Part shown: one piece after another, positions 42,501 to 54,517 of the stretch
Layout: each line of letters starts with the position of its first letter
Numbering within the stretch: position 1 is the first letter of the stretch
Origin: Tribonema minus
Lineage: Eukaryota; Sar; Xanthophyceae; Tribonematales; Tribonemataceae
Direction: 5' to 3'
Length of the DNA: 64,000 bases
Assembly (NCBI GenBank): GCA_017506865.1
Contig: JAFCMP010000134.1
Location: 1 to 64,000, forward strand
The notes under the pieces: generated by a model
What the model was told of the DNA's origin: nothing
The model's database searches: none
The model's input: the letters and a program-made list of their open reading frames with translations, nothing else
Translations under genes and position numbers: made by a program

Positions 42501-44498
42501 CAATGCCGTCACGACTTGGCAGCCAGTGCTTGTCACAGCGTTTATGTCATGGTCATCATAACACTGTGTGCCTCTATGGGCAACATGCATGGTTGTTTAC
42601 GACATGAATAAGGTACACAATGAGGCTCATGCAAGTAGAAAGGCTCAACACAGTGGGTGATACTACACATCATGCCGCATCGCACATGGATGATGATCAA
42701 GCATGTGTGCAACATGCCCACCCTCACTCACACCATGTCTTGCCATCATGTTTCTCCCGCTTGGCTGCTGCCCAGGGGCATGGTGCGCGTGGACACCGGG
42801 GTGCGCGAAGGCGACACCGTCAGCATGCACTACGACCCCATGATCGCCAAGCTGCTCGCGTGGGGCGAGACTCGCGAGGCAGCCCTCACGCGCCTGGCAT
42901 CAGCGCTGCGCGAGTATCAGGTGCTGGGCGTACCTACCAACCTGGAGTTTGCTGAGCGCTGCGTGCGCCATCCCGCATTTGTGGCCGGCGGCGTCACCAC
43001 CAAGTTTCTGGAGACGTACGGTGCGCAGCTGGCGCAGTTCACCGCCGCAGCGCCGCCGCCGCATGCAGTTGCGCTGGGGGCACTGGCACTCATGCTCAAG
43101 CGCGAGGGCCGCATTGTTGCCGCTGCGCACAGCGGCGGCAGCGGCGGCAGCGGCGGCGGCGGCGGCGGCAGTGGCGCGCGGGGCGGGCCGTGGTCTGCTG
43201 CTGCGGGGCCTTGGCGTGTGAGCTCACACGGCATGCGGCGCTGCGCGCTGCGTCTGTCGGCCAGCACCGACGAAGAGGGCGGCAAAGCCACAGAGGTGTC
43301 GGTTGACTGCGCTGCTGACGGCAGCTATGTGGTAGCCGGTGTGCCGGTATCCGGGACGCTGACGGCAGATGGTGCACTGGCTGCAACTGTTGAGGGGCAC
43401 CGCTACCACTGCTCAGCAGCTGTGTCAGAGGGTGGCTTCGGCGGTGCGGCGAGTGTTACGCTGTGGCACCCCAGTGGGCCAGTTGAAGGCGACAGCCAGT
43501 GGCGCCCCCGCTATGATCTCAAGGTGCCTGCGCGTGCATCTGCGGGGGCGCGGGCAGGAGGGACGTCCGGCGCTATGGGCGTGCTCAAAGCGCCCATGCC
43601 AGGTACGGTAATGAGATTATGCTTGCTGTGTGTTCATGAACGACAAGTGCATTAAGTCAAACCAACTTCTGGTAGGCGCAGTTGCTTTCATCTTATAGTC
43701 CTCGTAGCACCCTCTGGTGTCTGGTCCTGAAGACATTGCATGCACTTTGGGTATTTGTGAGTACCACAGGTAATGTCATGTACTACCGCCTAGCTTTCAT
43801 GCACACAGAGAAGCGTGTCTACTTGAGTGGGGGATCAGGACTACGATAGCATGATAAAACCAATTAACATGCTGGTTGCATTGCCAGGCTGCTTTGTGGC
43901 TCAGGTTCCACATATAGTGTGGATGCTACTTGGAGTTACCATAATGCAAACGCAGGCTTGTGCGCATATTGAGCCACTTTATACATACCAGTTGAAGGCA
44001 CTTGTATGCAAGATGATGATTGTGTCCACCTACCGTGCAAGATTTGTGCTTGAAGTACATCTTTGTGTGTAGGTTTGCAGATATGACCGCACACTTGAAG
44101 CCATCTTGACCATTGTGCACAACCTGGTATTGCATTAATAGCTCCAGCTACATGTTTATGGCCGGCAGGGCTTGCACAGCACATCTGCTAACTTCCGCAG
44201 CACACTTGAAGTACCATGATGTGTACTCGTGCACACACAGCTCAGTATCTCACCATGTTGTATGCCTCCAATCACGTGTCTCACAGGCAAGGTCATACGC
44301 GTAATGGCCAAGCTGGGTGCGGCTGTCACGGCAGGCCAGGCCCTGGTGATTATGGAGGCCATGAAGATGGAACACACAGTCACCGCACACGCAGCAGGCA
44401 CTGTGGGTGCGGTTCACTGTGAAGAGGGGCAGCTGGTGTCTGAGGCTGCTGTACTAGTGACCATGGACCAGGGCAAGGCGGTGCCAGCTGCGGAGTGA
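39576..44498 (+). CDS. MCCC1: Methylcrotonyl-CoA carboxylase, biotin-containing alpha subunit
   Basis: Five exons with consistent phases: 39576-39916, 40477-41119, 41585-41811, 42776-43602 and 44287-44498; 749 residues. The Arg/Ser-rich start without acidic residues fits a mitochondrial presequence. Next come biotin carboxylase ([26 protein letters not shown]), the ATP-grasp glycine loop [18 protein letters not shown]-type [15 protein letters not shown], and [14 protein letters not shown]. The last exon is the biotin carrier domain with EAMKMEH; the biotinylated lysine is residue 706. The phrase GYHGEDQS favours methylcrotonyl- over propionyl-CoA carboxylase. The enzyme carboxylates 3-methylcrotonyl-CoA in leucine breakdown in mitochondria, with a beta subunit encoded elsewhere. 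Oddity: a Gly/Ser run (about 43132-43171) inserts between the two halves. Confidence 0.95.
43130..43173 (+). repeat. GGC-rich run coding for a Gly/Ser linker
   Basis: GGCAGC/GGC triplets encode [14 protein letters not shown] inside the carboxylase, in the linker between biotin carboxylase and biotin carrier domains. Such a run is prone to length change. Confidence 0.75.
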
Positions 44499-45648
44499 TG
44501 TGATGGCGTGTCTTGTGACAAGTGTACATATAGAGCACCTACCGCATGCTGAGTATGTGCAGAGAGGACATGTGTCGTGCAGTCAGGGGCGCACCATGAT
44601 TGGCTTGTAAGCACTTGTTAATGGTCAAAACCTGACAGACGTGGCAAAACGAATGCGGCATTAGAGATACCATCTTGTACAGAATGCAGTAGACATATCT
44701 GGTCAATGGCCTGGGAAGCGTCATCTAATGGATAACGAGTGCAACTTCAGCCTGATGACCACAAGGTGCTTGCCGGCTTGTTTTGGACATGCCGCTCATG
44801 ATATCAGCCCCATTTGGCCTTCTTGGGGATATGCGATGCTGCTGTCTTATTGTGAGTAATCAGATGTGCAGTGCTTAGCACACTGAGCATCACGCAGCAG
44901 TGCTCAAGCCCCTCTGGCATATGCATTTTGAAGCCATCAAGTGGGTGCAGCAAATCCTTGTGCAGCAATCATGCTTGCCTGCTGCAGGTCACCGGTGACT
45001 GCTGAACAACAGAGTGGTTCTTGTTGCATTGCCCTTCGCCCCAATACAAGCCCATGTATACAAGCCATGGGCACAGAGCTGACCAGGTCGACACATGGCA
45101 AGCATGGTGATATCATTGCTGCAGGCGTTGGCAGAGACTACTGCATGTACACATGCAGGGTATGCCGAATGGTTGCGTGCTTGCTGACACGGCAACGAGT
45201 TCAAAGAACACACCAACAACAAGAAGAAGGGACGATGACATGGTCGTTGCAGGTGCATGGTGCATGATGTAGAAGAGTTGCACGTTGTGTGATGCGGTCT
45301 CAGGGGATGGTGCTACTGTATGCATGAAGGCTGGAATAGTGGTAGCCAGCATGCCACAATGTGCTCAGTGGAAAATGCTGTCTGCTTGATGTGATCGAGC
45401 TCTTGCAAATGACCTAGCATACAACTGCAGGGCAATCGAGAGCTGCTCTGCACTAGTCTGCGCAACATTAACATGCCCAACGACAGCACTTGGCATGCTG
45501 AACCCCGTGAGGCATCGAGGCACGATACATCACAACTGGCAGTGTCTGCTGCACCACCTACGCTGCCGGCCGCCATAGCAAGCGCTCGTTTTCTACATGG
45601 TTCTACAGCACTTTGTACACCAGCTGTACAGCTATGGGCCTCGTCTAC
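44499..45648. other. Intergenic stretch between convergent genes
   Basis: Holds the 3' ends of the carboxylase (plus) and the sphingomyelinase-like gene (minus). No gene is supported. At 44718 GCGTCATCTAATGGATAACG resembles a tRNA 5' half, but no T-arm follows. Confidence 0.45.
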
Positions 45649-47322
45649 TCACTGCCGCGTATGAGAGCTGAGGGTATGTGGCATTACTGGTAAGTGCGCG
45701 TCGATGTAACTGCCAGGCTGTGAGGACATACCCACCGCTGTTGGATACGCATCGTCTATATGCAGGTGGCTCTCAAAGTTGTGCAGCTCCGCCGCCACCT
45801 CCCTCAGACCCTGTGCCCACTCCCGAGCTCCGTAAAGCCTCCGAGCCCTGTCCATTTGTGCCGCTGCCGCCGCCGCCAGCACGGCTGCTGCGCATGCCAA
45901 GAGCGTTACCGGGCTGCTGTGGCTGCTGCTGAGCATCGCTGCAACTAGACCAATAGCTAGCGCAACTCCGCTTCCCGTGACGAATCGCGTCAGCCGCCGC
46001 GTGTGCGCAGCGCCACTGTCAAGCGCAGAGGCAATAGAGCCGCGCAGCTGCATCAGCAGGGGACCGCGCAGAGGAACGATGGCCACGGGCACATGGCCAC
46101 TGCCGCCGCTGCCGAATTGTGCCGTCACGTCGTCGCTGTCAGGGTCCACCGCGGTGAACACTGCTGCGAAGCCGTTGCAGTCGCTCTGTGCTGCTGCGCT
46201 GGAGTCCTCACGATGGTGTCTCCGCAGCCGCTGCCAAAGCGTTGGGGCGGGAGAAGCAGGCCGCGCTCGCAGCTTGGGCGACGACAGCGGAGCAGCTTGA
46301 GCACATCCTGGCTCGTCAGTGCTGACGGAAGTCGCCACCCACATTGGCTCAGTGCCGCCTTGCGGCACCAGCGGCTGGCTGCACTTGAAGAGCAAGAAGC
46401 TGGTGTGCGCTGGCGCTGCTGCTGCTGCTGCATGGCCACCTATGCTGCTGCCGTTGGCATTGTCGTGTGGCAGCTCGCTGTACAATGGTTCCGCGTTGCT
46501 GAAGTTGTAAGACGAGCGGGGAGACTCAGCGCCAATGCCAAATGCCTGCACAGCACTGCTGCTTAGACCACTCGCGACAGGCGCCAGAGCCAGCTCCTGG
46601 CGTACATCGCGCAAAGCAGCTACGCTCAGCTGAAGTGCATAGGCCGTAGAGCCAGCGCCGCCCAGCGTGACAGCCAGCAATGACAGCGGGCTGCGGGCGG
46701 TGTGGTGCACGAAATGAGCCAGCTGAAAGGCTTGTGCAGCTGCGGTGACGTCATCGGCTGTGTGCAGCGCCGCAGTGTACACGTCTACAGGCCCTGCCGG
46801 TGTGGCAAGGCGAACCAGGCCAACACCCTCCTGGGTGCCGTAAGTGCCGCTGCGGCCGGCGCTGCCGCTGCCTTGTGCGCATGACGACTGCACATGAAAC
46901 CTCTCCATGTAGCTGCTGGTGATGGGGTAGCGAGAGAGCACCATCAGCGATCCTCGCCCGGCGCCTTGGTGAAAGCTGCGGCTGAACCACAAGTCTGCGG
47001 CAGTGCCTGCACGCCGTAGCTGGTCCAGTTGTGAAGGGGTAAGTATGCCCTGAATGCAGGCAAGGTCGAACTCGCACAGGGTTGCGCCTTCGCAGATGAC
47101 TGGCACTGACTCGCTGGGAGTCAGCGAAACGTCACGGGTGAGGACTCGTAGTTGGACACCATTCCATCCATGGTGGAGAAAGTGTTTCTGCCGCTCCATT
47201 GAACGGACGTCCGCCTGGCGATAGACACGACCAGCGCCAGCGATCGGATCGCAGTCAGTGGCAGGCGTACGCAGGCGCGACACATTGCCGGCCTTCTGAG
47301 TGGAACAATGGGCTAAGTACAT
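45649..47322 (-). CDS. Neutral-sphingomyelinase-like membrane protein, catalytic motifs degraded
   Basis: Single exon of 557 residues; ATG at 47322 is used because codons upstream lack one. Layout matches the endonuclease/exonuclease/phosphatase fold of SMPD2-type enzymes: GVQLRVLTRDV, FDLACIQGI, GRGSLMVLSRYPIT, VDVYTAALHTAD and SGHVPVAIV in order, then two C-terminal membrane helices (RFVTGSGVALAIGLVAAML, VTLLACAAAVLAAAAAA) and a short tail. The expected active-site residues are mostly altered: LTLN reads LTRD, LQE reads IQG, GD(F/L)N reads TLGG, SDH reads SGH with only His left. It would anchor in a membrane but probably cannot hydrolyse sphingomyelin. The intact ORF argues for a retained non-catalytic role rather than a pseudogene. 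The family call rests on the order of motifs. Confidence 0.6.
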   Translation of the reverse strand: MYLAHCSTQKAGNVSRLRTPATDCDPIAGAGRVYRQADVRSMERQKHFLHHGWNGVQLRVLTRDVSLTPSESVPVICEGATLCEFDLACIQGILTPSQLDQLRRAGTAADLWFSRSFHQGAGRGSLMVLSRYPITSSYMERFHVQSSCAQGSGSAGRSGTYGTQEGVGLVRLATPAGPVDVYTAALHTADDVTAAAQAFQLAHFVHHTARSPLSLLAVTLGGAGSTAYALQLSVAALRDVRQELALAPVASGLSSSAVQAFGIGAESPRSSYNFSNAEPLYSELPHDNANGSSIGGHAAAAAAPAHTSFLLFKCSQPLVPQGGTEPMWVATSVSTDEPGCAQAAPLSSPKLRARPASPAPTLWQRLRRHHREDSSAAAQSDCNGFAAVFTAVDPDSDDVTAQFGSGGSGHVPVAIVPLRGPLLMQLRGSIASALDSGAAHTRRLTRFVTGSGVALAIGLVAAMLSSSHSSPVTLLACAAAVLAAAAAAQMDRARRLYGAREWAQGLREVAAELHNFESHLHIDDAYPTAVGMSSQPGSYIDAHLPVMPHTLSSHTRQ

Positions 47323-48059
47323 GGCTATCGTTGCTGTGTGTCTGCTTTTGACTGGGTGTAAATGCACCGATGCAATTTGAGGTCACATGACGTGCAGTTC
47401 AATGTTATGCAGTATACCATGCAATGCTGCAGCGGCGTAGGCATCACAATCACAAATGCTTGTCACGTTTCATCAGGACTTATGGGCAGTTGAGGGCGCA
47501 TCGGCCACGCACCTCTGTGCCATAGTAGTCTTCCGTCTTGCTGGCAGTATAAGAGCGCCCTGGTGACGAACCAAGAGAGTCGAGGCATAGCAGATGTCGC
47601 AACCAACCACGCCCACGCCGCTTTGACATGACCGAGCGCCTCGGCTGTCCAATGCCCTGCATGTGTTGCACGGCGGCAATGAGTCGTACACGTCCATGTC
47701 TTCTCGACGTGAGAAAAAGATTTTTTCGTGCAGATCAAGGGCTTTACCTGCACGTTGTAGTCCTGCCTGCTGCTCCGCCGCGCCATGACATGCAGTCTCC
47801 TCGCGTCAAGCAACAAGGGGCACCTACGTAGTACGTAGTACACACCACTGTGTTGAGAGGCCAGGAAATCGTTTTAAGTGCGCTGTATCCACCCAGGTTC
47901 CAGGTTCAGCTCGCTATTCACTCCAGCCTGCACAGAGATGCTGCATGCGAACTACAACTTCTCTTTACGGCAGTGCGCATGATGCCGCATAGAGGTGAAA
48001 AACAACAATTGCAAACACGCAACAAGGGGCAAGCTATACACCAACCACCCAACGATAAG
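47323..48059. other. Divergent intergenic region
   Basis: Lies between the starts of the sphingomyelinase-like gene (minus) and the small plastid protein gene (plus), so it should hold both promoters. Several overlapping ORFs here have no recognisable features. Confidence 0.4.
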
Positions 48060-50165
48060 ATGAGGGGCGCTGCTTGTGTCGCTGCTGGCGTCTGCCTCGT
48101 TGCATCCTCGGCAACGGCGTTCCTGTTTGCGCCAGTCCGCTCAGGTGAGCAATTCGGTGTAGGGTGTGCCTGCAATAACACTCTGGCACGCCAAGCGCTG
48201 GCCTGCACCGCACCGCTGGCGCTGTCGATTGGTAATTTACGTCACAGGTAGCATGCAGCTCGTCTGCGGGCGTGGGGTGGCGTTTCTGGTGGCTTTCAGT
48301 ACCGCTTTGCTGCGAGGCAACGTCCTTTGGCTGCGCGGCTTGCAGTGGCGATCATTCTCGCTTTCTGGCGGTGCAGATCATTGCAGCTGCCGCAAGCGTC
48401 TGGGCGGAGGCTCTTACAGTGCTTGCTGCCTTTGAGAACCTAGCAAGGCTGCGAGGATCTTGTGCGATCCATAAATTTGTGGCGCAGTAGAAACGCTGCC
48501 TGGCAATAATCCCATGAGGTGTATGCATGTGCATGGCCGTGGGCTGCTTTCGCCCTGTCAGATTCTTCAGTCATCGTGTACTCGAGGGCGCAGGAGTTCT
48601 CTTTTCAGTGAAACGTTCTTTCAGTTGTGGAAAAGCGTGTGCAGTCGTAGATGTGCCGCACGGCAGCGTTATCAGCGAGGACGACGTTGTTGAAGCAGCA
48701 GTGCCCTGCGTGCTTGTGATGCCTCATTGCCTGATTGTTAGCTTCGCAATCAAATGTGGCGATTGGCTGCACGGTGCATCTTTGAGGCTGCTGATTGAGT
48801 CTGGCCACCCATGGATCTTTGGCAGTTTGTCATTGAAGGATTCTCCTCACCCTCTTGGCTACATTCTTCAGTCTGCTCTGAGCTGTCCAGAGCATGCTGT
48901 CATTGTCATCACATGTCTGGCTTAGCTTCATGTCAACAGCGCCGTTAAACTTGCTCGTACATTGTAGTACTTGAAGCGCAGGCGAATGTGCCATTTGGTT
49001 GTGCGGTCACACGTGTGCATTGAGTTGTATCGCTTTTCTTTGTATTGAATCAGCCGATTTGTTCTGTTTAAAGACACCAATGTTCATCTATGCTCCTTCC
49101 ACCATGTATGTACTCTGGTGCAGTCACAGGCACCACTGCACTGGCAGCGGAAAACAAGGCATCAGCTGAGAAGGCTGTCAAGGACAAGTCCTTCAACAAG
49201 CTGCTGGAGAAGCTCACAGACCCTGCTATCCGCAGCATCACATCAGGTGAGCACACGCAGATGCATACATTGCATACACCTGGCATGGGCATATGCACTG
49301 ACTAACAGACGATTTGAAGCATCGTCAATCACAGCGCCACAGAGCCGAAGACTGCCTTGAAGGTCTTGGTCATAAGACGTCTCCGAAATTGCAACCAACC
49401 AGTATGGAGTCATCTCTCGTACTGTGACGGTGAGGCTCCCTCTAGCTGCCACAGATGGCTGCATGCATGTTCACCATGCAGGGGCTGCTTACAGGATACT
49501 TTGCAACAGCACAGACAAAGCAAAAGCATTGTCGTCTGTTTGCAGCATACCAAGTCAGCACAACCATGCTGCTCTTTGTGCACATTTTCAGGACACTGCA
49601 CTTTCACTCACGCGCATTGAACATACCAGTGTTGCCGTCATACTGTGCACATCACTGCAACACGCCACTGAACAGCACATCAGTCAGGACATGGTTGAAA
49701 ACAGCGCTTGCTGCCTCATGTGGTTCACTGTCAAAGGTTGGGGCTGTCACGCTAACATGTACGCATGTGTGCATGTGTGCGCATGTACACGACTTTCAAA
49801 ACATATTCAGGGCGTGTGCTGCAATGCAAATGCATGTTCCCTCATGGGTGTTGCGTGGCCGTTTGAAACTGGCAAAAGCGAGCGTCGCAAGGGCTGCTGG
49901 TGCTGGTGCAAAGCATGCACAAGCGGCTCTTGAAGTGGTTTGCATGTTGTCTTGTCTGCGCTTGCATGGATTGCCAAGCACATCGTTAACAGTAAAGTTC
50001 CTCATGTGTGTATTGCCAAGCATATACTGCATCTTTGGGGTATTGCACAAGCCCTTCACTAGTGCTGTTTCAAACCTTGCATGCACCTGCACAGATGACA
50101 AGACCGAAACTTATGCGGCCAGCCTTGATGAGAAGGAGCCTAAGCCTGCTGACAACGAGATCTAG
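48060..50165 (+). CDS. Small plastid-targeted protein of unknown function, 92 aa
   Basis: Three exons whose phases agree: 48060-48144, 49124-49246 and 50095-50165. The first exon is nearly all targeting signal: MRGAACVAAGVCLVASSATA, then FLFAPVRS, a textbook signal peptide with Phe right after the cleavage site. The mature part is small, charged and lysine/glutamate rich (ASAEKAVKDKSFNKLLEK, then TDPAIRSITS) and ends EPKPADNEI. No family is recognised. The length is typical of small thylakoid or stromal accessory proteins, but that is only a size argument. The introns (979 and 848 bases) are long compared with 92 codons, and an extra in-phase exon inside them is not excluded. Confidence 0.68.
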
Positions 50166-52310
50166 TTTGGGGATCAGTAATGGACGGGAGGGGAGGGGAG
50201 GGGGGGGGTTGGATGGGAGCAGCCATCACTATCAGTTATAATATGGCACCAACAGATCGTGGGGCTATTACAGAAGGTGATGAGAAGGGGACGCTGTGCC
50301 GCAGAGGGGGACAAAAGCTGTGGGGTATAGATGTTACAGACTGTGTTTTCTGTTCACCAGAAGCTGCTATTAGTCATGTCATGCCAGCATACATACCGTA
50401 ATGGAGTGGCATGGTGTACGGTATGCTCGGGAGTGTGGGGTGTGGTGGTATACCGGTATGCAGGAAGCAGTGTCAGTGCTTACAGGGCTGGCGTGAGTCA
50501 GCTGGCTGCATCATAATTGCGTGACTACCTTGTGCAGACTGCCCGTTTGCCTTTGCAGCTTTCGCACAATACACAACAAACATCAAAGCACTAATGCTGG
50601 TGATACCATTATTTATGCGAGTAGCGCAGCATCCATTCTGTCGAGGTTCGCCTGTTTCTGCACTGCACACAGCTTGGTATTGACTGAAGGCATCCTGAGG
50701 TTCAGTGATGCTTGCATGCCCTGAAACAGCAAACATTATCAGTATTTGTTCCATCCCTGGGGTGGGCTTGCTCTACACTCTCTCAGTTGCGCCTGGTGGC
50801 ACCATTTCGAAATGTCTAGATGCAGCAAGTTGCCTAACTGACTCAGCCTCGATCACCACAGTTATGGGGGCACCTGTGCTCACCACAGATTTTCCCTCCC
50901 CGCTAGATGGCGGTGATGGAACTTCCTAGACCATGTCAAGCATGGATTGCTGAGCATTGCTGTGCAATCTTAGCAGGTCAACTTCAGCAATGCAACAGCC
51001 GCACCTCTTCCTTACAATTCCTTTTCATTTAACTAAGGCACTGCTATCAACGGCAGACAATGGCCAGGCTATGATGCGTCTGCATTGTAACAGAGAAATC
51101 ATTGCCGTCTCAAAGCTCCCCCCCCCCCTCCCCCCCTTTATGTGGTTACTGCATTGGATGCATGCGCAGCGGCTGCAACAATACACTGTGTGCTGCAATA
51201 CACCACTTTGCAAGTTGATGTGTGGGTTTCATGTTGCAACACGCCTGGAAACGGCTCATGGGTCTCTTCCAGCAGCGCGCACAAAGCACAAGCGTAGCCA
51301 GTGTGTTTTGCAACACCATGGCTGCTGTACTGTCTTCCTTCCTTTGCTAGTAGCAGCATTGCTTGCAGCTCACTGCTTATTCTCTAGTGCACTGCTTTAT
51401 GAGATTCTGATGCTCAGTTCCAGCATATTCTGTTTTGGTAAACCTTTGCCTCAAAATATGCCCTGCATGCACAGCGAGGGCATGTGCTTGGCTCGGCGCA
51501 CGACGAAGCAGCTGGGACGATGTGTCACTGTGGTCAAATGGCTACACATCTACGAAGACTCTTCGAAGACACATGAAAAGCGCCATGTACACTAAAGCCA
51601 TATACTTGCAGGGATAGCAATGCACTGTGTTGCAACCCAGCATGCGGGCACAGCATGTTCGTCACATATGCATGCAACAGTCTAGGGCTGGCGTACGTTT
51701 AGGGTATGCCCCTTGTCATTGTGGGAGTGCACAAAAGATGTCTGAAAGTGTCAAGTGCTGCAGAGCTACTTGTCGTCAGAGCAGCATGGAAGCTGCGCGA
51801 CCTGCCAAGTGGTGATGAGAAGAGAACTGAAGATTAGCCAGCATGGTTGCCCACACTCAAGTTTGTGCACGATACTTGAACTTGCTATTTATAAAGCTTT
51901 CCCGTTTGGGATCTGTGCCCACCGGTGAAACCATGCTTGCCTTGTGTGATGCAGTTGCTTGTGAAGCAGCTATGACTGATGTGCTCAGATAGGAGCGCTT
52001 TGCCTATGACAGGTACACGTCACATAGGCGCATGGTGCCTGTGCAGCACCTTCCTGTCTGTGCTTGCTGTTTTGTGCTTAAGTGCAGGCAGCATGACACT
52101 AGCCTGTCGCAGTGCCCTATACCTGTCCTGTGTCATCTGTGACCGTGGTTGGTCTAATCGCTGTCAGGCTTGCCAGAAACAACACAGCGCGTTTCGGTCT
52201 GCACAGCTGTCCAGTGCCCCTTGTGGTAGTGATCCGTCCGCTTCCTCTGTGCATTGAAGTGCTTCAAGATGACGTCATGTGACAAGCCACATTGCATTTG
52301 ACGCAATGTA
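50166..52310. other. Intergenic stretch without a supported gene
   Basis: G-run near 50180-50206, C-run near 51120-51138, and many short ORFs with no recognisable features. Lies between the 3' end of the plastid protein gene and the 3' end of the FKBP gene. Confidence 0.45.
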
Positions 52311-53002
52311 TCACATGAAGCTGACCAGCTCTAATTCAAATACCAGGGTGGCATTTGGTGGTATGATGGGTGGCCATCCTGCCCGGCCGTAGGCATAATG
52401 CGGCGGTGCCACTACCTGCACCACTTGCCCTACACTCATGTGGGGTAGCACATCCTCCATGGCTCGAATCAGCTGGTCTGCACCAAGTTTCGCCAGCAGT
52501 GGCCGCCCTCTTGCTCTGCTGGAGTCAAAAGGCTCGCTCAGCCCTTTCTCTGCAGTCTGAATTCGCCCAACGTAATGAATGCTAACAGTGACTCCTGCAG
52601 CGGGGAAGTGGGTGGCATCCCTGCAGGCAGTGCAGGCGCGATGACCATTGCATGAGAAGAATCTCACATGTATGGCATGTCATGTATATATGCAACACTG
52701 CTGCCACCATGATGCTACAGGCTGACATGCACGAGCTGGCGCAACTTGAAAGGTCATGTCATGTGCTTCACTTTGCTGTCAGGCACAACGTAACCAGTGC
52801 ATGTAGAGTTTCTGCTGCCTTGTGTTTCTTGTTCATCTTTTCGACAAACGCTTTGACGCTTGCAGCATACAACTGGTATTTGCAGCACATTGCCAAGTCC
52901 GCCCGAAATAGACCTGTACGCGTCGCACGACCAACTTTGAACACAAATGATGTTCTCACCCGGGGTGTAGAGTGGTGAGTTTGAAATCGTCGCTGCTGCC
53001 AT
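52311..53002 (-). CDS. FKBP-type peptidyl-prolyl cis-trans isomerase
   Basis: The main exon (52311-52620) encodes a nearly complete FKBP domain: DATHFPAAGVTVSIHYVG, PFDSSRARGRPLL, HYAYGRAGWPPIIPPNATLV and FELELVSF. These match the FKBP12 pocket residues Tyr26, Phe36-Asp37, Arg42, Ile56, Tyr82 and Phe99; the pocket-floor Trp59 is Met, which should weaken FK506-type binding but not exclude activity. A likely first exon (52960-53002) encodes MAAATISNSPLYTPG and would read on naturally into GDATHFP, but the junction is one base short, so either a small exon or a lost G is missing. The protein has no targeting signal in this model, so it is probably cytosolic. It catalyses proline isomerisation during folding. 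Confidence 0.82.
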
Positions 53003-54517
53003 CGCCTGCTTGTGCCATGTCGTTGCTGGGCTTAAATTTGCTGTTGATATCTGATGACAGGCAGCCAGCAAATGCAGACCTGGGCTGAGTGCCTGCGGCT
53101 GGACAAAGAGTTGCGTTTGCCGTTTCGCACTGAGATTCAACTTAAACCACAAAAATCAACACCAGTTTTCCAGTTTTCGATGCTCATCCTCCCGAGCTGA
53201 GATGTTTTTGTCAGCATGCATTGTGCGCATGCCATGTTGAGCAGTCCCGCCACTTGTATCTTCATCGCAACCCCAGCGCTTCTTCAAATTTGCAACAAGG
53301 AAGCTTCAATGATCGGGAATTACGGTGCAGCTTGTATACATACTCCTGCATTGAAAGCAGTGCCATTGTTGTGATTGTCACAAGGCATTGCTTGACATGG
53401 CTAGGCGCTATTTACATGGCAATCCAAGAGCATTGAAACCCAACATTCTGACAGCTTTGGCTTGGGTCTTCATTCAAGCCAGACAGTTCACATGGGCTGC
53501 AGGCGGCAGCGCAGAATGCTGTTGCATAATTTTCAAACTAGATCCTGGTTTCTCTGCATCGTTCTAAGCATTCATTTGTTAAAATTAGCACCTTGCATCA
53601 TAAATAGGCTGATATTCAAGTCACGTGCGGAGGCAGTCGACTTGCAACTATGATTCTATGCCTGAAGCGGCACTCACAATTCAATGTGTCAGCACAAGAT
53701 CTGGAACAATCAGCACATTTGACATGGTGTGCTTTGACAACAACAAACAAATCCAAGGCGCGACCATTGATTTTTTTTGGTGGAAATGCAATGTGTATTG
53801 TGTTGTCTCTGCTGCAAAAAGCGTGGGTTTGAAGAACCTCCTGTATGTCAGTGCAGCCAGTGGAAGGTGCATGGTATCGTGTCAGCGAAGGAAGGTGATC
53901 ACATGAGATCTTGACGGCCTACAAACATATGCGCACTGTGTCTTGCTAGCTATTTGAAGCTGCGATTTGCTGTGAGTGTGCGACCTGTGGCTGCGCTGAG
54001 AGAGGTTCGTGGTCTGGATGTCTTGACTTGATGTATGACTCGCTGCTTGACGTACACGACAAATTGCTCTCACGCTGCTGAATGCAGCCTGAACCAAGCA
54101 AAACGTCACTTCCACTGCATGTATCCCTACGCAGTAGTACCAGGGTGCATCAGAAGCACCCTTTGTGAGCCCCCCCCACACCCAAGTGGACAACATGTAT
54201 GTATGCAGAATGTGGCTTCAATGCGGTCAGCCGGCCAATGCCCTACTGAACGCCCGCGGGCACAACTTGTGTACCCCAACTCTTTCTTTCCTGCCTTGCA
54301 ACGCTGTCTGCTCCATGTCATTCCATGATGGTCAAGACCCTCAATGGGAGCCTTGCAATAGCGGGCAGCACCTTGCATGACTATCGCACTTTGACCTCCC
54401 TGCTGCACTGCCTACTTTCCACTTGCTGTGTGACCCCATATGTGCCTGTTTTGTGAGAACACATTGTGCACCCCCCTTGTACACCGTAGCCATACCCTGG
54501 TGCACAGCGCTCACTGC
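53003..54517. other. Intergenic stretch without a supported gene
   Basis: Between the FKBP start and the 3' end of the coiled-coil gene. No recognisable coding segment on either strand. Confidence 0.45.

Noticed and set aside
44718-44770. tRNA-Arg-like 5' half (GCGTCATCTAATGGATAACG)
   Set aside because: The D-arm-like part is suggestive, but no anticodon arm folds well and there is no GGTTCGANTCC T-arm downstream. At most a tRNA-derived relic.
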